Below, piece by piece: positions 26,430 through 35,999 of a DNA stretch of 64,000 bases. The stretch's first letter is position 1. Each line of letters begins with the position of its first letter. Origin of the DNA: Ureibacillus thermosphaericus (GTDB taxonomy: Bacteria; Bacillota; Bacilli; Bacillales_A; Planococcaceae); assembly GCF_012396605.1 (NCBI RefSeq), contig NZ_JAAXPW010000012.1, forward strand, positions 1 through 64,000. The letters are read 5' to 3'. The position numbers were made by a program, and so were the translations under genes. The notes under the pieces are model-generated. The model did no database searches. It worked only from the letters and a program-made list of their open reading frames with translations, and was not told where the DNA came from.

Positions 26430-27674
26430 TTAATTTCCTTGATAACGATGAATTAAATCGTTGTTTTGTCCTCTGGCAAATACATCTGTTCTAGTTGGTC
26501 CCCAAGATACTGCTGCTGGTGCGCTTGTAATTTGAGTAGTGCCTAAGCTTACCCATGGTTCCCAACGAGTGCCATTCCAAGTTCTCTTAAACAATCGATT
26601 TCCTACGCCTCTTATAAAGACATCAAGATGGTTTGGACGCTTAGAAGAAACGGTTGGCGCACTTGTTAATGTACCGCCAAGGCTTTCCCAATCGCTCCAG
26701 CGGTTTCCGTCCCACCATTTATGAATTAAATCATTATTTACTCCTCTAGCAAAAACATCTATTCGATTTGGTCCCCAAGAAATCGCAGCTGGTTCAGAAT
26801 TTAAATTTCCTCCGAGATCTTCCCAAGGTTCCCAATAAGAACCGTTCCAAGTCCTCTTATACAATCGATTTCCTGCGCCTCTTACAAATACATCTAATTG
26901 ATTTTCACGTTGAGAAGATGCGCTAGGACCGCTTGTTAATGTGCCTCCAAGACTTTCCCAACTGCTCCAGCGAGTGCCATCCCACCATTTATGGTACATG
27001 GCATCATCTGTCCCTCTTACAAACACGTCAATTCGGTTTGGACCCCAAGAAACAGAGCCAGGAGCGGATGTTAATACGCCTCCGAGGCTTTCCCAATTGC
27101 TCCAACGGCTACCATCCCACCAAATATGGTATAACGCATTGTCACTACCTCTTGCAAATACGTCTAATCGATTGGGTCCCCAAGAACTTACACTAGGAGC
27201 GCTTAATAATGTTCCACCTAAACTTTCCCAATCGGACCAACCCTCTTCTGGCCTAGGTCCAGGTTCTGGAGCCGGTCGTTCACCGCGGATATAAGCTAAA
27301 GCCAATTCAATAGCTCGAATTAATATGCGATTTACTGTGCTTTCTGGGAAATTCATTGAACGGATAAAAAGTGGGAACCAAGGATTATCACGCTGGAACT
27401 GATTATAAATTTGGGTAGGAGTGCGATTTAAATTTTGTTGATTACGTAAGTACGAAATTGTTAGAAGCATGAGGGTATCAATCATTTGGGGATTTACACC
27501 AGCTTGCTCTAGCTGCGTATATAAGTTGCTATGCTCTGTGCGAATACGTTGTATCAATTCTTGCTCACTTGGTCTTTGTTGCGGTGTTTGTTGTACATAT
27601 AAAGGATTGGGAGGGTAGTAATAATTTACAGGAACATATACGTAATAATAGGGATAGCCATTATACATGTTCAT
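26430..27674 (-). CDS. Lectin-like beta-propeller protein with six repeats
   Basis: A 414-residue protein. ATG 27674 is chosen (GGAGG 7 nt upstream); the frame is open for 48 more codons without one. The N-terminus is tyrosine- and proline-rich (YPYYYVYVP), followed by a helical domain of about 100 residues. A Pro-Glu linker leads to six repeats of about 46 residues of the form WESLGG..S.P..SWGPNR.DVF.RG..N.L...WWDG.RW. This is the blade pattern of PLL/PHL-type sugar-binding propellers. Repeats 3 and 5 (NRLxKRTWNG) differ from the rest and alternate with 4 and 6, so 3-4 and 5-6 are a two-blade duplication. No signal peptide is evident. Perhaps a spore-surface protein (inference). Confidence 0.8.
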   Translation of the reverse strand: MNMYNGYPYYYVYVPVNYYYPPNPLYVQQTPQQRPSEQELIQRIRTEHSNLYTQLEQAGVNPQMIDTLMLLTISYLRNQQNLNRTPTQIYNQFQRDNPWFPLFIRSMNFPESTVNRILIRAIELALAYIRGERPAPEPGPRPEEGWSDWESLGGTLLSAPSVSSWGPNRLDVFARGSDNALYHIWWDGSRWSNWESLGGVLTSAPGSVSWGPNRIDVFVRGTDDAMYHKWWDGTRWSSWESLGGTLTSGPSASSQRENQLDVFVRGAGNRLYKRTWNGSYWEPWEDLGGNLNSEPAAISWGPNRIDVFARGVNNDLIHKWWDGNRWSDWESLGGTLTSAPTVSSKRPNHLDVFIRGVGNRLFKRTWNGTRWEPWVSLGTTQITSAPAAVSWGPTRTDVFARGQNNDLIHRYQGN

Positions 27675-27698
27675 ATGAATACCTCCATTTCTTTGAAT

Positions 27699-27706
27699 AG
27701 TGTATG
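27699..27706 (-). promoter_or_regulatory. Possible mother-cell sigma -10 element of the propeller gene
   Basis: CATACACT on the minus strand matches the sigma-E -10 (CATACAnT) and fits sigma-K (CATAnnnT). It lies 25 nt before the ATG, with the ribosome site between. No good -35 is visible. Confidence 0.3.
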
Positions 27707-28028
27707 CGTAAAGAAAAAAAATGGGACTCAAATGATTCAAAAGAGCATAGTATTTTTGGCGCATAAAATTTAAGCATGGAAATAGGAGAACGGTTGGGAG
27801 TATCACGATAAAATTCATAATTTTTTATAGAAAATTTTGTAAAGGAAAAATATAAAAATTTGATAATATTAAAAGTTTGAATCGATAATAATATCAATTA
27901 ATTATTAATTAAATATTTTGTATAATGCGAAATATTTAAATTTCCAAAAAAATCACACTAGACTAAATAAAAATAATGTTTTACAATACAGAAAGCTAAT
28001 ACATTTGAAATAGATATTGGATTGAAAC

Positions 28029-28088
28029 CCTTTTCAGAAAATTATGAAATTAATATTCTGAAATAAGTGTTTTTATTTTCTGAAAAAT
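28029..28088 (+). promoter_or_regulatory. Three CodY-like boxes upstream of the liv operon
   Basis: Matches to AATTTTCWGAAAATT: 28029-28043 (13 of 15), 28052-28066 (11 of 15), 28074-28088 (13 of 15), spaced 22-23 bp on one helix face. The surrounding 27707-28142 stretch is AT-rich with no gene. CodY represses branched-chain amino acid uptake when these amino acids and GTP are high. Confidence 0.75.
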
Positions 28089-28142
28089 CTAATATCTAAT
28101 TAGTTTTTATTACAAAATCTAAATAAATGGGGGGAGTATTAC

Positions 28143-29372
28143 ATGGTGGAATCAAAAAAGACTAAAAGATTTGCCTCTCTTTTTCTAGCATCTTCTTTAG
28201 TTGTGGGAGCTTTAGCTGGTTGTAGTGGAGGATCTGGGGGTGACCAAGGAAGCAGTTCTTCATCAGACAATGGTTCTTCTTCAAACGGTGGAGATAGCGA
28301 TGTAATTAAAATTGGTGCAAACCTTGAGCTTACTGGTGCTGTTGCTTCTTATGGTTCATCTATTGCACAAGGTGCAGAACTTGCGATTGAAGAAATTAAT
28401 AATAACGGTGGAATCAATGGTAAGAAAATAGAATTTGTCAAAGTTGACAATAAATCTGAAAACGCGGAAGCAACATCTGCTGCTATCAGATTAGCAACTC
28501 AAGAAAAAGTAAACGTAATGATTGGCCCTGCAACAAGTGGTAACGTTCTTGCGACAGTTCAAATTGCGAACGACAATAAAATTCCGCTTGTTACAGCTTC
28601 AGGAACTGCGCCAAACGTTACTGAGAATGCAGATGGATCTATTAACGAGTATGTATTCCGTACATGCTTTATCGACCCATTCCAAGGAGTAATTGCTGCA
28701 AACTTTGCTACAAATGAACTTGGAGTAAAAAATGTAGCGATTTTTGCAGATAACTCTTCGGACTATGCGAAAGGTTTAGCAGCTGCATTCAAAGAACAAA
28801 TTGAAGCAAATGGCGGACAAGTAGTTGCGGAAGCAGCGTATGTAGCGAAAGACACAGACTTCAAATCAACTTTAACAACTCTTAAATCTAAAAACCCAGA
28901 GTTTATCTTTATTCCGGGATATTATGAAGAAGTTGGTTTAATTGTTAAACAAGCGCGTGAATTAGGAATCGATGTTCCATTAATGGGTGCTGACGGATGG
29001 GATTCTCCAAAATTAGTTGAATTAGCTGGTGCTGAAAACTTAAACAACTCATTCATTATTAACCACTATTCATCTGAAGACCCAGATCCAAAAATTCAAG
29101 ACTTCGTAAAAGCATTTAATGATAAATACGGTGAATCACCAAATGCTTTCCACGCTCTTGGATATGATACAGTTTACTTCATTAAAGATGCAATTGAGCG
29201 TGCAGGATCTGTGGATGGAGCAGCAATTAAAGACGCGCTTGCTGCAACAAAAAATATTTCGCTAGTATCTGGTACAGTCTCTGTGGATGAAAAGCATAAT
29301 GCGGTGAAATCTGCAACAATTTTAGAGTATGTAGACGGTACACAAACATTTAAAACTAAAATTGAACCTTAA
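28143..29372 (+). CDS. livJ: Branched-chain amino acid ABC transporter, substrate-binding lipoprotein
   Basis: A 409-residue type I periplasmic-binding-fold lipoprotein. Lipobox GALAGC (lipid on Cys27), then a Ser/Gly-rich linker. IKIGANLELTGAVASYG and the following INNNGGINGKKIEFV are the LivJ entry blocks. GGGGGG before the ATG. First gene of livJ-H-M-G-F, with CodY-like boxes upstream. The hairpin after its stop probably lets the binding protein be made in excess. Leu/Ile/Val is the expected ligand; the family also includes urea and amide binders. Confidence 0.92.
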   Translation: MVESKKTKRFASLFLASSLVVGALAGCSGGSGGDQGSSSSSDNGSSSNGGDSDVIKIGANLELTGAVASYGSSIAQGAELAIEEINNNGGINGKKIEFVKVDNKSENAEATSAAIRLATQEKVNVMIGPATSGNVLATVQIANDNKIPLVTASGTAPNVTENADGSINEYVFRTCFIDPFQGVIAANFATNELGVKNVAIFADNSSDYAKGLAAAFKEQIEANGGQVVAEAAYVAKDTDFKSTLTTLKSKNPEFIFIPGYYEEVGLIVKQARELGIDVPLMGADGWDSPKLVELAGAENLNNSFIINHYSSEDPDPKIQDFVKAFNDKYGESPNAFHALGYDTVYFIKDAIERAGSVDGAAIKDALAATKNISLVSGTVSVDEKHNAVKSATILEYVDGTQTFKTKIEP

Positions 29373-29381
29373 TTTTACAAG

Positions 29382-29410
29382 AAAGGGGGGCACACCGCCT
29401 CCCTTTTCCC
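29382..29410 (+). terminator. Intra-operon hairpin after livJ
   Basis: Nine-base arms 29382-29390 and 29398-29406 (one G-U pair) followed by a short T run; probably a partial terminator or 3'-end stabiliser. Confidence 0.6.
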
Positions 29411-29504
29411 GTTCGTATCCCAAATTTCCAAATATTAGTTGAATGTTCTGAACTTTTAAGAATTGACAGATAAAATATTTGCTTCATAAAAGGAGTGTGA
29501 CTTT

Positions 29505-30380
29505 ATGGATTGGTTGCAGCAACTCATTAATGGTATTTCCTTAGGAAGTATTTATGCATTGATTGCGTTGGGGTATACGATGGTATACGGTATTATCAAA
29601 TTAATTAACTTCGCCCATGGAGACGTTTTCATGCTTGGCGCATTTATCGGTTTTTTTGCCATCACTCGTTGGGAAATGGGTTTCATTCCAGCGTTAATTA
29701 TAGCTATGGTTGTTTGTTCAATCATTGGTATGATCATCGAGAGGGTTGCTTATAAGCGCTTAAGAAATGCAACTCGAATTGCAGCGTTAACGACAGCCAT
29801 TGGGGTATCGTTCTTAATAGAGTACACCATGATATTCTTTAGAGGAGCCACACCAGAGGCTTATCCTCAAGTATTACCGCAAACAAATATTAATATCTTA
29901 GGTGCGAATATAAACTCTCAAACTATTTTTATTCTTGTAGTTACAATCATTTTGATGATTCTTTTACAATTTATTGTTCATAAAACGAAAATTGGTAAAG
30001 CGATGCGTGCAGTTTCTCACGATGCAGATGCTGCGAGACTAATGGGTATTAACGTTGATAATACAATTTCGGCAACGTTCGCAATTGGTTCCGCTTTAGC
30101 AGGTGCAGCAGGAGTAATTTTCGGATCATATTACACAAGAATTGACCCATTAATGGGCGTTCTACCTGGTTTAAAAGCCTTCATTGCGGCTGTATTAGGA
30201 GGAATTGGAAGCATTCCAGGAGCGATGGTTGGAGGCTTTATATTGGGAATCATTGAGACAGTTGTAAGTGCTGTAGGTTATTCACTATGGCGCGATGCCG
30301 CAGCATTTATCATCTTAATCTTAATTTTAATTTTACGACCAGCAGGTATATTCGGTAAAAACATCCGTGAGAAAGTGTAG
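29505..30380 (+). CDS. livH: Branched-chain amino acid ABC transporter permease LivH
   Basis: A 291-residue inner-membrane permease of the LivH type. ISLGSIYALIALGYTMVYG at the start and INFAHGDVFMLGAF are family signatures; GGIGSIPGAMVGG is the conserved loop near the C-terminus. It pairs with LivM to form the channel. AAAGGAGTG lies 9 nt before the ATG. The livM gene follows at once. Confidence 0.95.
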   Translation: MDWLQQLINGISLGSIYALIALGYTMVYGIIKLINFAHGDVFMLGAFIGFFAITRWEMGFIPALIIAMVVCSIIGMIIERVAYKRLRNATRIAALTTAIGVSFLIEYTMIFFRGATPEAYPQVLPQTNINILGANINSQTIFILVVTIILMILLQFIVHKTKIGKAMRAVSHDADAARLMGINVDNTISATFAIGSALAGAAGVIFGSYYTRIDPLMGVLPGLKAFIAAVLGGIGSIPGAMVGGFILGIIETVVSAVGYSLWRDAAAFIILILILILRPAGIFGKNIREKV

Positions 30381-30392
30381 GTGACTGGGGAA

Positions 30393-31331
30393 ATGAAAAA
30401 ATCGAAAGCCTTTTGGGGTTATTTAGCATTTGCACTAGTAATCTATGCAGTTGTACAAGGTATGCTTGCAAGTGGAATGCTCGATTTATATTATCAAAAC
30501 ATGTTAATTACGATTTGTATTAACGTGATGCTTGCTGTAAGTTTGCATATCGTAATAGGGGTTACAGGCCAATTCTCTATTGGTCATGCCGGTTTTATGG
30601 CGGTAGGCGCATATATTAGTGCAATTTGTACAATGAAACTAGGGTTGCCATTTATTGTGGGAATCATATTAGCGGGGATTGTTGCAGCTGTAGCAGGTTT
30701 ACTAGTCGGGGTACCTTCTTTAAGACTTAAAGGAGACTACTTAGCGATTGCTACATTAGGATTTGCTGAGATTATTCGAATTGTATTCTTGAATGTTGAT
30801 TATGTTGGCGGAGCAGCAGGGATGGTTGTCAATCATGCTACAACTTGGACATATGCTTTTGTCGGTGTGGTTATTACAATCATGGTTATTTCTAATTTTA
30901 CAAACTCTCGTCATGGACGCGGTTGTTTAGCTATTCGTGAAGATGAAATAGCAGCCGACGCGATGGGAATCAATACAACTTATTATAAAGTTGTTGCTTT
31001 TGTAATCGGTTCCCTTTTTGCAGGGGTAGCAGGTGCTTTATATGCACATAATTTCTATATTATTCAACCAACAGCATTCAACTTCTTAAAATCATTTGAA
31101 ATTCTGATTTATATCGTATTAGGCGGTTTAGGAAGCCTTTCAGGTTCTGTCATGGCAGCTATTTTCTTAACGGCAATTTCACAATATTTGCAAGCGTTCC
31201 CAGAAACGCGAATGATCATTTACTCTGTCGTATTGATTATCGTGATGTTATATCGTCCAACAGGATTGATGGGAACAAAAGAGTTAAAAGACTTATTTAA
31301 AGTAAAAAATAGAGGGGGGTCTGAAGCATGA
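30393..31331 (+). CDS. livM: Branched-chain amino acid ABC transporter permease LivM
   Basis: A 312-residue permease, partner of LivH. Blocks: GVTGQFSIGHAGFMAVGAY, LRLKGDYLAIATLGFAEI and LGGLGSLSGS. The ATG at 30393 is used because AGGTGA, overlapping the livH stop, lies 8 nt upstream; a GTG directly after the livH stop (30381) is the alternative. Its end overlaps livG by ATGA. Confidence 0.94.
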   Translation: MKKSKAFWGYLAFALVIYAVVQGMLASGMLDLYYQNMLITICINVMLAVSLHIVIGVTGQFSIGHAGFMAVGAYISAICTMKLGLPFIVGIILAGIVAAVAGLLVGVPSLRLKGDYLAIATLGFAEIIRIVFLNVDYVGGAAGMVVNHATTWTYAFVGVVITIMVISNFTNSRHGRGCLAIREDEIAADAMGINTTYYKVVAFVIGSLFAGVAGALYAHNFYIIQPTAFNFLKSFEILIYIVLGGLGSLSGSVMAAIFLTAISQYLQAFPETRMIIYSVVLIIVMLYRPTGLMGTKELKDLFKVKNRGGSEA

Positions 31332-32104
31332 GTAATCCTCTTCTGAAATTGGAAAATATCGGTATACAATTTGGTGGATTGAAAGCGGTACAAAATGTCA
31401 ACATGTATTTAAATAAGGGAGAACTTGTTGGACTAATTGGACCGAATGGAGCAGGGAAAACCACAACCTTCAACATGTTAACTGGTGTATATGTACCAAC
31501 AGAAGGTGAAATTACCTTTAATGGTCAAAGTATTAAGGGATTAAAACCATACCAAGTATCGCATAAAGGAATCAGCCGTACATTCCAAAATATTCGATTA
31601 TTTAAGGATTTAACGGTATTAGATAACGTAAAAATCGCAAACCATCAGCTTGCGAAACATTCAATCCTTTCTTCCATCTTGCGTTTGCCAACTCATTTTA
31701 AAGGCGAGGCAACTATGGAGAAAGAGTCTATTGAATTTTTAAAAATCTTTGAGCTAGACGTTTATAAAGATGAATTAGCGAAAAACTTGCCTTATGGAAT
31801 GCAACGACGTCTAGAAATCGCTCGAGCGTTAGCTGCTGGACCAAAGCTTCTATTATTAGACGAGCCTGCAGCGGGAATGAATCCACAAGAAACACAAGAA
31901 TTGATGGATTTAATTGCATTAATTCGAAAAGAATTTGATTTAACAATTCTATTAATCGAGCATGACATGAGTCTAGTAATGGGAATCTGTGAAAGAATCT
32001 ACGTTTTAGACCATGGTCAATTAATTGCTGAAGGAACATCGGAAGAAATACGTAACAATCCAAAGGTAATTGAAGCTTACCTTGGTGAGGAGGTCGTACA
32101 CTAA
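31328..32104 (+). CDS. livG: Branched-chain amino acid ABC transporter ATPase LivG
   Basis: A 258-residue ATPase. Walker A GPNGAGKTT, LivG-type signature LPYGMQRRLEIARALA in place of LSGGQ, Walker B LLLLDEPAAGMNP, switch LIEHDMSLVM. It starts within livM (ATGA overlap) and its stop shares one base with the livF start. Confidence 0.95.
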   Translation: MSNPLLKLENIGIQFGGLKAVQNVNMYLNKGELVGLIGPNGAGKTTTFNMLTGVYVPTEGEITFNGQSIKGLKPYQVSHKGISRTFQNIRLFKDLTVLDNVKIANHQLAKHSILSSILRLPTHFKGEATMEKESIEFLKIFELDVYKDELAKNLPYGMQRRLEIARALAAGPKLLLLDEPAAGMNPQETQELMDLIALIRKEFDLTILLIEHDMSLVMGICERIYVLDHGQLIAEGTSEEIRNNPKVIEAYLGEEVVH

Positions 32105-32811
32105 TGCTACAAGTAAATAATATTGATGTGTTTTACGGGAATATTCATGCATTAAAAAATATCTCCTTGGAAGTTAATGAAGGTGAGATTGTTACGTTAA
32201 TCGGTGCAAACGGCGCAGGAAAAACTACTTTGTTGAAAACGTTATCTGGATTACTGAAACCAAAGCAAGGTACGATTACGTACAAAATGCAACAAATTGG
32301 TGGCAAACCAGCTCAAGCGATTGTGAAAAGTGGTATTTCTCATGTGCCGGAAGGACGCAGGGTTTTTGCGAATATGTCAGTAGAAGAAAACTTGGAGTTG
32401 GGTGCTTTTCTTAGGAAAGATCGCGATGGAATCAAAAAAGATTTAGACCATGTATTTGAACTATTTCCAAGATTAAAGGAACGAAGAAAACAATTGTCCG
32501 GTACTTTATCCGGTGGGGAACAACAGATGTTGGCAATGGGAAGAGCGATTATGGCAAGACCAAATTTACTATTGTTGGATGAGCCTTCAATGGGACTTGC
32601 CCCACTAATTGTTCAACAAATATTTGAAATTATTCAAACAATCAACAAAGAAGGAACAACTATTTTACTTGTTGAACAAAACGCTCATATGGCTTTATCG
32701 ATAGCAGACCGAGCTTATGTTATCGAAACTGGAAAAATTGTATTGTCAGGAACAGCGAAGGAACTTCAAGAAAGTGAAGAAGTAAAGGCGGCATATTTGG
32801 GAGGAGTATAA
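32104..32811 (+). CDS. livF: Branched-chain amino acid ABC transporter ATPase LivF
   Basis: A 235-residue ATPase, second of the pair. Walker A GANGAGKTT, signature LSGGEQQMLAMGRA, Walker B LLLLDEPSMGLAP, then LLVEQNAHMAL, all typical of LivF. Overlaps livG by TAATG. Last gene of the operon, followed by a strong terminator. Confidence 0.95.
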   Translation: MLQVNNIDVFYGNIHALKNISLEVNEGEIVTLIGANGAGKTTLLKTLSGLLKPKQGTITYKMQQIGGKPAQAIVKSGISHVPEGRRVFANMSVEENLELGAFLRKDRDGIKKDLDHVFELFPRLKERRKQLSGTLSGGEQQMLAMGRAIMARPNLLLLDEPSMGLAPLIVQQIFEIIQTINKEGTTILLVEQNAHMALSIADRAYVIETGKIVLSGTAKELQESEEVKAAYLGGV

Positions 32812-32812
32812 T

Positions 32813-32864
32813 AAAAAAGACTGTCCGAAAAGAGAAGAGAAACTTTTCGGTACAGTCTTTTTTT
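32813..32864 (+). terminator. Terminator of the liv operon
   Basis: Long stem (AAAAAGACTGT.CCGAAAAG / CTTTTCGGTACAGTCTTTTT) followed by seven T; its A-rich left side could serve the convergent gene too. Confidence 0.9.
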
Positions 32865-32892
32865 ATCATTATGACTGAATAGCAATCTAATA

Positions 32893-33612
32893 TTACCATT
32901 CAATATATTCAGGATATTTCATTTGAAGAGGTAATTCATGAATTTCATGTTTTGTAATATTGGCAGTGGCTAATATTTGATCCTTTAAAGCCAAGTATTC
33001 ATCATCTTCCACCATTAATCGAATAGCAAAGGCACCTAAATGCTTTTTTCTTTCTTCAAATGTTAGCTTAAGATATTCTAAGTTTAAAATATCTACATAT
33101 TGAGTTGCATAACGGAAGTATTTAGGCGATTTTGATAACATTAAGTGTATAAATACATTGTAATGTTCTTCAGGCAAATGTTCTTTTAAACATTCCGTAA
33201 CAAGAGATTGGAATTTTCGAATGGATGTAGTATGTGGGTTCCATGGATTATTGTCTATAAATTCATTGTATAAATCGATGAAGTCGTTTAAAGCGAGTGC
33301 TGTAAAAATTAATTCAGGGTATAAAATTTCAACGGAGAAATATACATTTTTTTCAGGAGCAAGCGTGTCTTTTTTCTTTTCAATTCCTTTATGGATGCCG
33401 TTCGCTACAAACTCGATATTACATTCTCCTTGAGTTGCTTTCCGCAATTGAAGACAAACCCCTAATATACGTTGTCTCGCACCTCGGTAATCATAATAAT
33501 TATTTTCATCTCCAATAACTTCGTAGATATTCTTAATTAACTCATCTAAATCCCAATAGTCACCACTAATTCGTCCCCCTGTTAAACGTTCAGTGCTTTG
33601 AATGGATAACAT
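32893..33612 (-). CDS. DUF6904-like protein of unknown function
   Basis: A 239-residue soluble, mostly helical protein. ATG 33612 is used (GGTGG 7 nt upstream). The beginning MLSIQSTERLTGGRISGDYWDLDEL and GARQRILGVCLQLRKA resemble the Bacillales family DUF6904 as remembered; no catalytic motif can be seen. Convergent with the liv operon, alone in its unit. Confidence 0.65.
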   Translation of the reverse strand: MLSIQSTERLTGGRISGDYWDLDELIKNIYEVIGDENNYYDYRGARQRILGVCLQLRKATQGECNIEFVANGIHKGIEKKKDTLAPEKNVYFSVEILYPELIFTALALNDFIDLYNEFIDNNPWNPHTTSIRKFQSLVTECLKEHLPEEHYNVFIHLMLSKSPKYFRYATQYVDILNLEYLKLTFEERKKHLGAFAIRLMVEDDEYLALKDQILATANITKHEIHELPLQMKYPEYIEW

Positions 33613-33977
33613 TTTTATCCCACCTTTTCTAGTCCGCAAAATCTATTACATATATTGTACAATCTTTTAAATAGAAAAAACTATATATTTCTTTGATTCT
33701 ACTAGTTAATCGTTATTTATTTATATAAAATACAGAAAATTGTAAAAATTGAAAATAAAAAGTTTATTTTTTTCATTAGGGGGTATGTGGTTAGCAAAGC
33801 TCACTCTAAAAAGGTCGTTTCATAGAGAAGTGTGGCGAAGGAAAATATAAAATATTTTTCAATATTAGAAATAATCTACTAATCTTTCGAATATATATTA
33901 TTAGATACCTTTAGGAGTGAGTATGTTGTCATCAAGAAGTAAAGGTATAAAAATCAAAAAATGAGGGGAGTAGGAAA
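33613..33977. other. AT-rich region upstream of aldehyde dehydrogenase, with a 13-codon upstream frame
   Basis: No full gene. A small frame at 33923-33964 (starts MLSSRSKG) has AGGAG 5 nt before its ATG and ends 13 nt before the dehydrogenase start. It could be a leader peptide or chance. Confidence 0.35.
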
Positions 33978-35513
33978 ATGTCTGTATTAACTGCTGCATA
34001 TGCATTTCCTAATACTGAAGGAGCGATTGTAAACTTCAAGGAACGCTACGATAACTATATCGGAGGACAATGGACACCACCAGTTAATGGCGAGTATTTC
34101 GATAATGTATCGCCAGTAACAGGAAAAGTTTACACAAAGGTTGCTCGTTCCACAGCGGAAGATATTGAACTTGCCATCGATGCAGCTTACAAAGCGAAGG
34201 ATTCTTGGGGCAAGACTTCCGTTGCAGAAAGAGCAAGAATCTTAAACAAAATCGCAGATCGCATGGAAGAAAATTTAGAATTGTTAGCAGTTACTGAAAG
34301 CTGGGAAAATGGTAAACCGGTTCGTGAAACTTTAAATGCGGACATACCTTTAGCTATCGATCATTTCCGCTATTTTGCAGGAGTGATTCGTGCGCAAGAA
34401 GGCGGTATTAGCCAAATTGATGACAATACTATAGCTTATCATTTCCAAGAACCAATTGGTGTTGTCGGGCAAATTATTCCGTGGAACTTCCCAATCTTGA
34501 TGGCAGCATGGAAACTCGCACCAGCCCTTGCAGCAGGAAACTGTGTGGTTTTAAAACCGGCAGAACAAACACCAACTTCTATACTAGTATTAATGGAACT
34601 TATTGAAGACTTGTTACCACCTGGTGTTGTGAATATTGTAAACGGTTTTGGTTTAGAAGCTGGAAAACCGTTAGCTTCCAATCCACGTATTGGAAAAGTT
34701 GCCTTTACTGGTGAAACAACAACAGGTAGACTTATCATGCAATATGCTTCACAAAATATTATTCCGGTTACATTGGAGCTTGGTGGAAAATCGCCAAATA
34801 TCTTCTTTGAAGATGTAATGGAAGCAGACGATGAATTTTTAGATAAAGCAATTGAAGGATTTGTATTATTTGCTCTTAACCAAGGAGAAGTGTGTACATG
34901 CCCTTCAAGAGCATTAATTCAAGAATCCATTTACGATAAATTTATGGAACGCGCACTTGAGAGAGTAAAAGCCATCAAACAAGGTAACCCACTAGATCCA
35001 ACTACAATGATAGGAGCTCAAGCTTCAACAGAACAAATGGAGAAAATTTTATCCTATATTGATATTGGTAAACAAGAAGGAGCAGAGTTGCTTATCGGTG
35101 GAGAACGCAACAATTTAGGTGGAGAATTATCAGAAGGTTTCTACATTAAGCCTACTGTATTTAAAGGTCATAACAAAATGCGCATTTTCCAAGAAGAAAT
35201 CTTCGGTCCAGTAGTTGCTGTTACAACATTCAAAACGCAAGAAGAAGCATTAGAAATTGCAAATGACACGATGTATGGATTAGGTGCGGGAGTATGGACT
35301 CGCGATATTAATACAGCTTATCGAATGGGAAGAGGAATTCAAGCTGGACGCGTATGGACAAACTGCTATCACCAATACCCAGCTCATGCAGCATTTGGTG
35401 GCTATAAAATGAGTGGAATCGGTCGAGAAACTCATAAAATGATGCTTGAACACTATCAGCAAACGAAAAACTTGTTAGTAAGTTATAGTCCAAATAAACT
35501 TGGTTTCTTCTGA
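33978..35513 (+). CDS. NAD-dependent aldehyde dehydrogenase (acetaldehyde/AldB-ExaC type)
   Basis: A 511-residue class of aldehyde dehydrogenase oxidising aldehydes to acids. Catalytic Cys306 in [12 protein letters not shown] and general base Glu267 in LELGGKSPN; cofactor loop IPWNFPI near 167-173. Length, the N-terminal [12 protein letters not shown] block and the adjacent DUF779 gene match the acetaldehyde/propionaldehyde group (AcoD, ExaC). GAGGGGAG before the ATG. Probably co-transcribed with the DUF779 gene 24 nt later. Confidence 0.93.
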   Translation: MSVLTAAYAFPNTEGAIVNFKERYDNYIGGQWTPPVNGEYFDNVSPVTGKVYTKVARSTAEDIELAIDAAYKAKDSWGKTSVAERARILNKIADRMEENLELLAVTESWENGKPVRETLNADIPLAIDHFRYFAGVIRAQEGGISQIDDNTIAYHFQEPIGVVGQIIPWNFPILMAAWKLAPALAAGNCVVLKPAEQTPTSILVLMELIEDLLPPGVVNIVNGFGLEAGKPLASNPRIGKVAFTGETTTGRLIMQYASQNIIPVTLELGGKSPNIFFEDVMEADDEFLDKAIEGFVLFALNQGEVCTCPSRALIQESIYDKFMERALERVKAIKQGNPLDPTTMIGAQASTEQMEKILSYIDIGKQEGAELLIGGERNNLGGELSEGFYIKPTVFKGHNKMRIFQEEIFGPVVAVTTFKTQEEALEIANDTMYGLGAGVWTRDINTAYRMGRGIQAGRVWTNCYHQYPAHAAFGGYKMSGIGRETHKMMLEHYQQTKNLLVSYSPNKLGFF

Positions 35514-35537
35514 TTCTAAAATTTAGGAGGGATGGCG

Positions 35538-35900
35538 TTGGTAAAACGCGTTGTAGCAACAGACGCAGCCCTTGCCCTCATTGAACAATTAAAGAAAAAA
35601 CATGGTCCAATTATGTTCCATCAATCAGGCGGTTGCTGTGATGGTTCTTCCCCTATGTGCTATCCTGAAGGAGATTTAATCATTGGTGATTCGGATATAT
35701 TACTAGGGGAAATTGGTGGAGCAAAGTTTTATATGCATAAAACTCAATTTGAATATTGGAAACATACTCAATTAATTATCGATGTCGTTGACGGTCGCGG
35801 AGGTATGTTTAGTTTAGAAGGCGTTGAAGGTAAACGTTTCTTAACAAGGTCGAGAGCATTTACTTCTGAGGAGCTAGCAGAATTAAATAAGGTTGGTTAA
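35538..35900 (+). CDS. DUF779 protein linked to aldehyde dehydrogenase
   Basis: A 120-residue DUF779 protein, often encoded beside acetaldehyde dehydrogenase. The HQSGGCCDGSSPMC block with three cysteines may bind metal or be redox active. TTG at 35538 is preferred: AGGAGG is 7 nt upstream, whereas ATG 35532 is only 1 nt from it. Function unknown; the fixed pairing suggests an accessory or maturation role (inference). Confidence 0.85.
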   Translation: MVKRVVATDAALALIEQLKKKHGPIMFHQSGGCCDGSSPMCYPEGDLIIGDSDILLGEIGGAKFYMHKTQFEYWKHTQLIIDVVDGRGGMFSLEGVEGKRFLTRSRAFTSEELAELNKVG

Positions 35901-35999
35901 CATAGAATAATATATGGGGGAGCTTCAAGTATTGGAGTTCCCTCTTTATTTTGAAACATATCCTCCTTTCAATCGTAATAAGACTAGGAGTGATATGAA

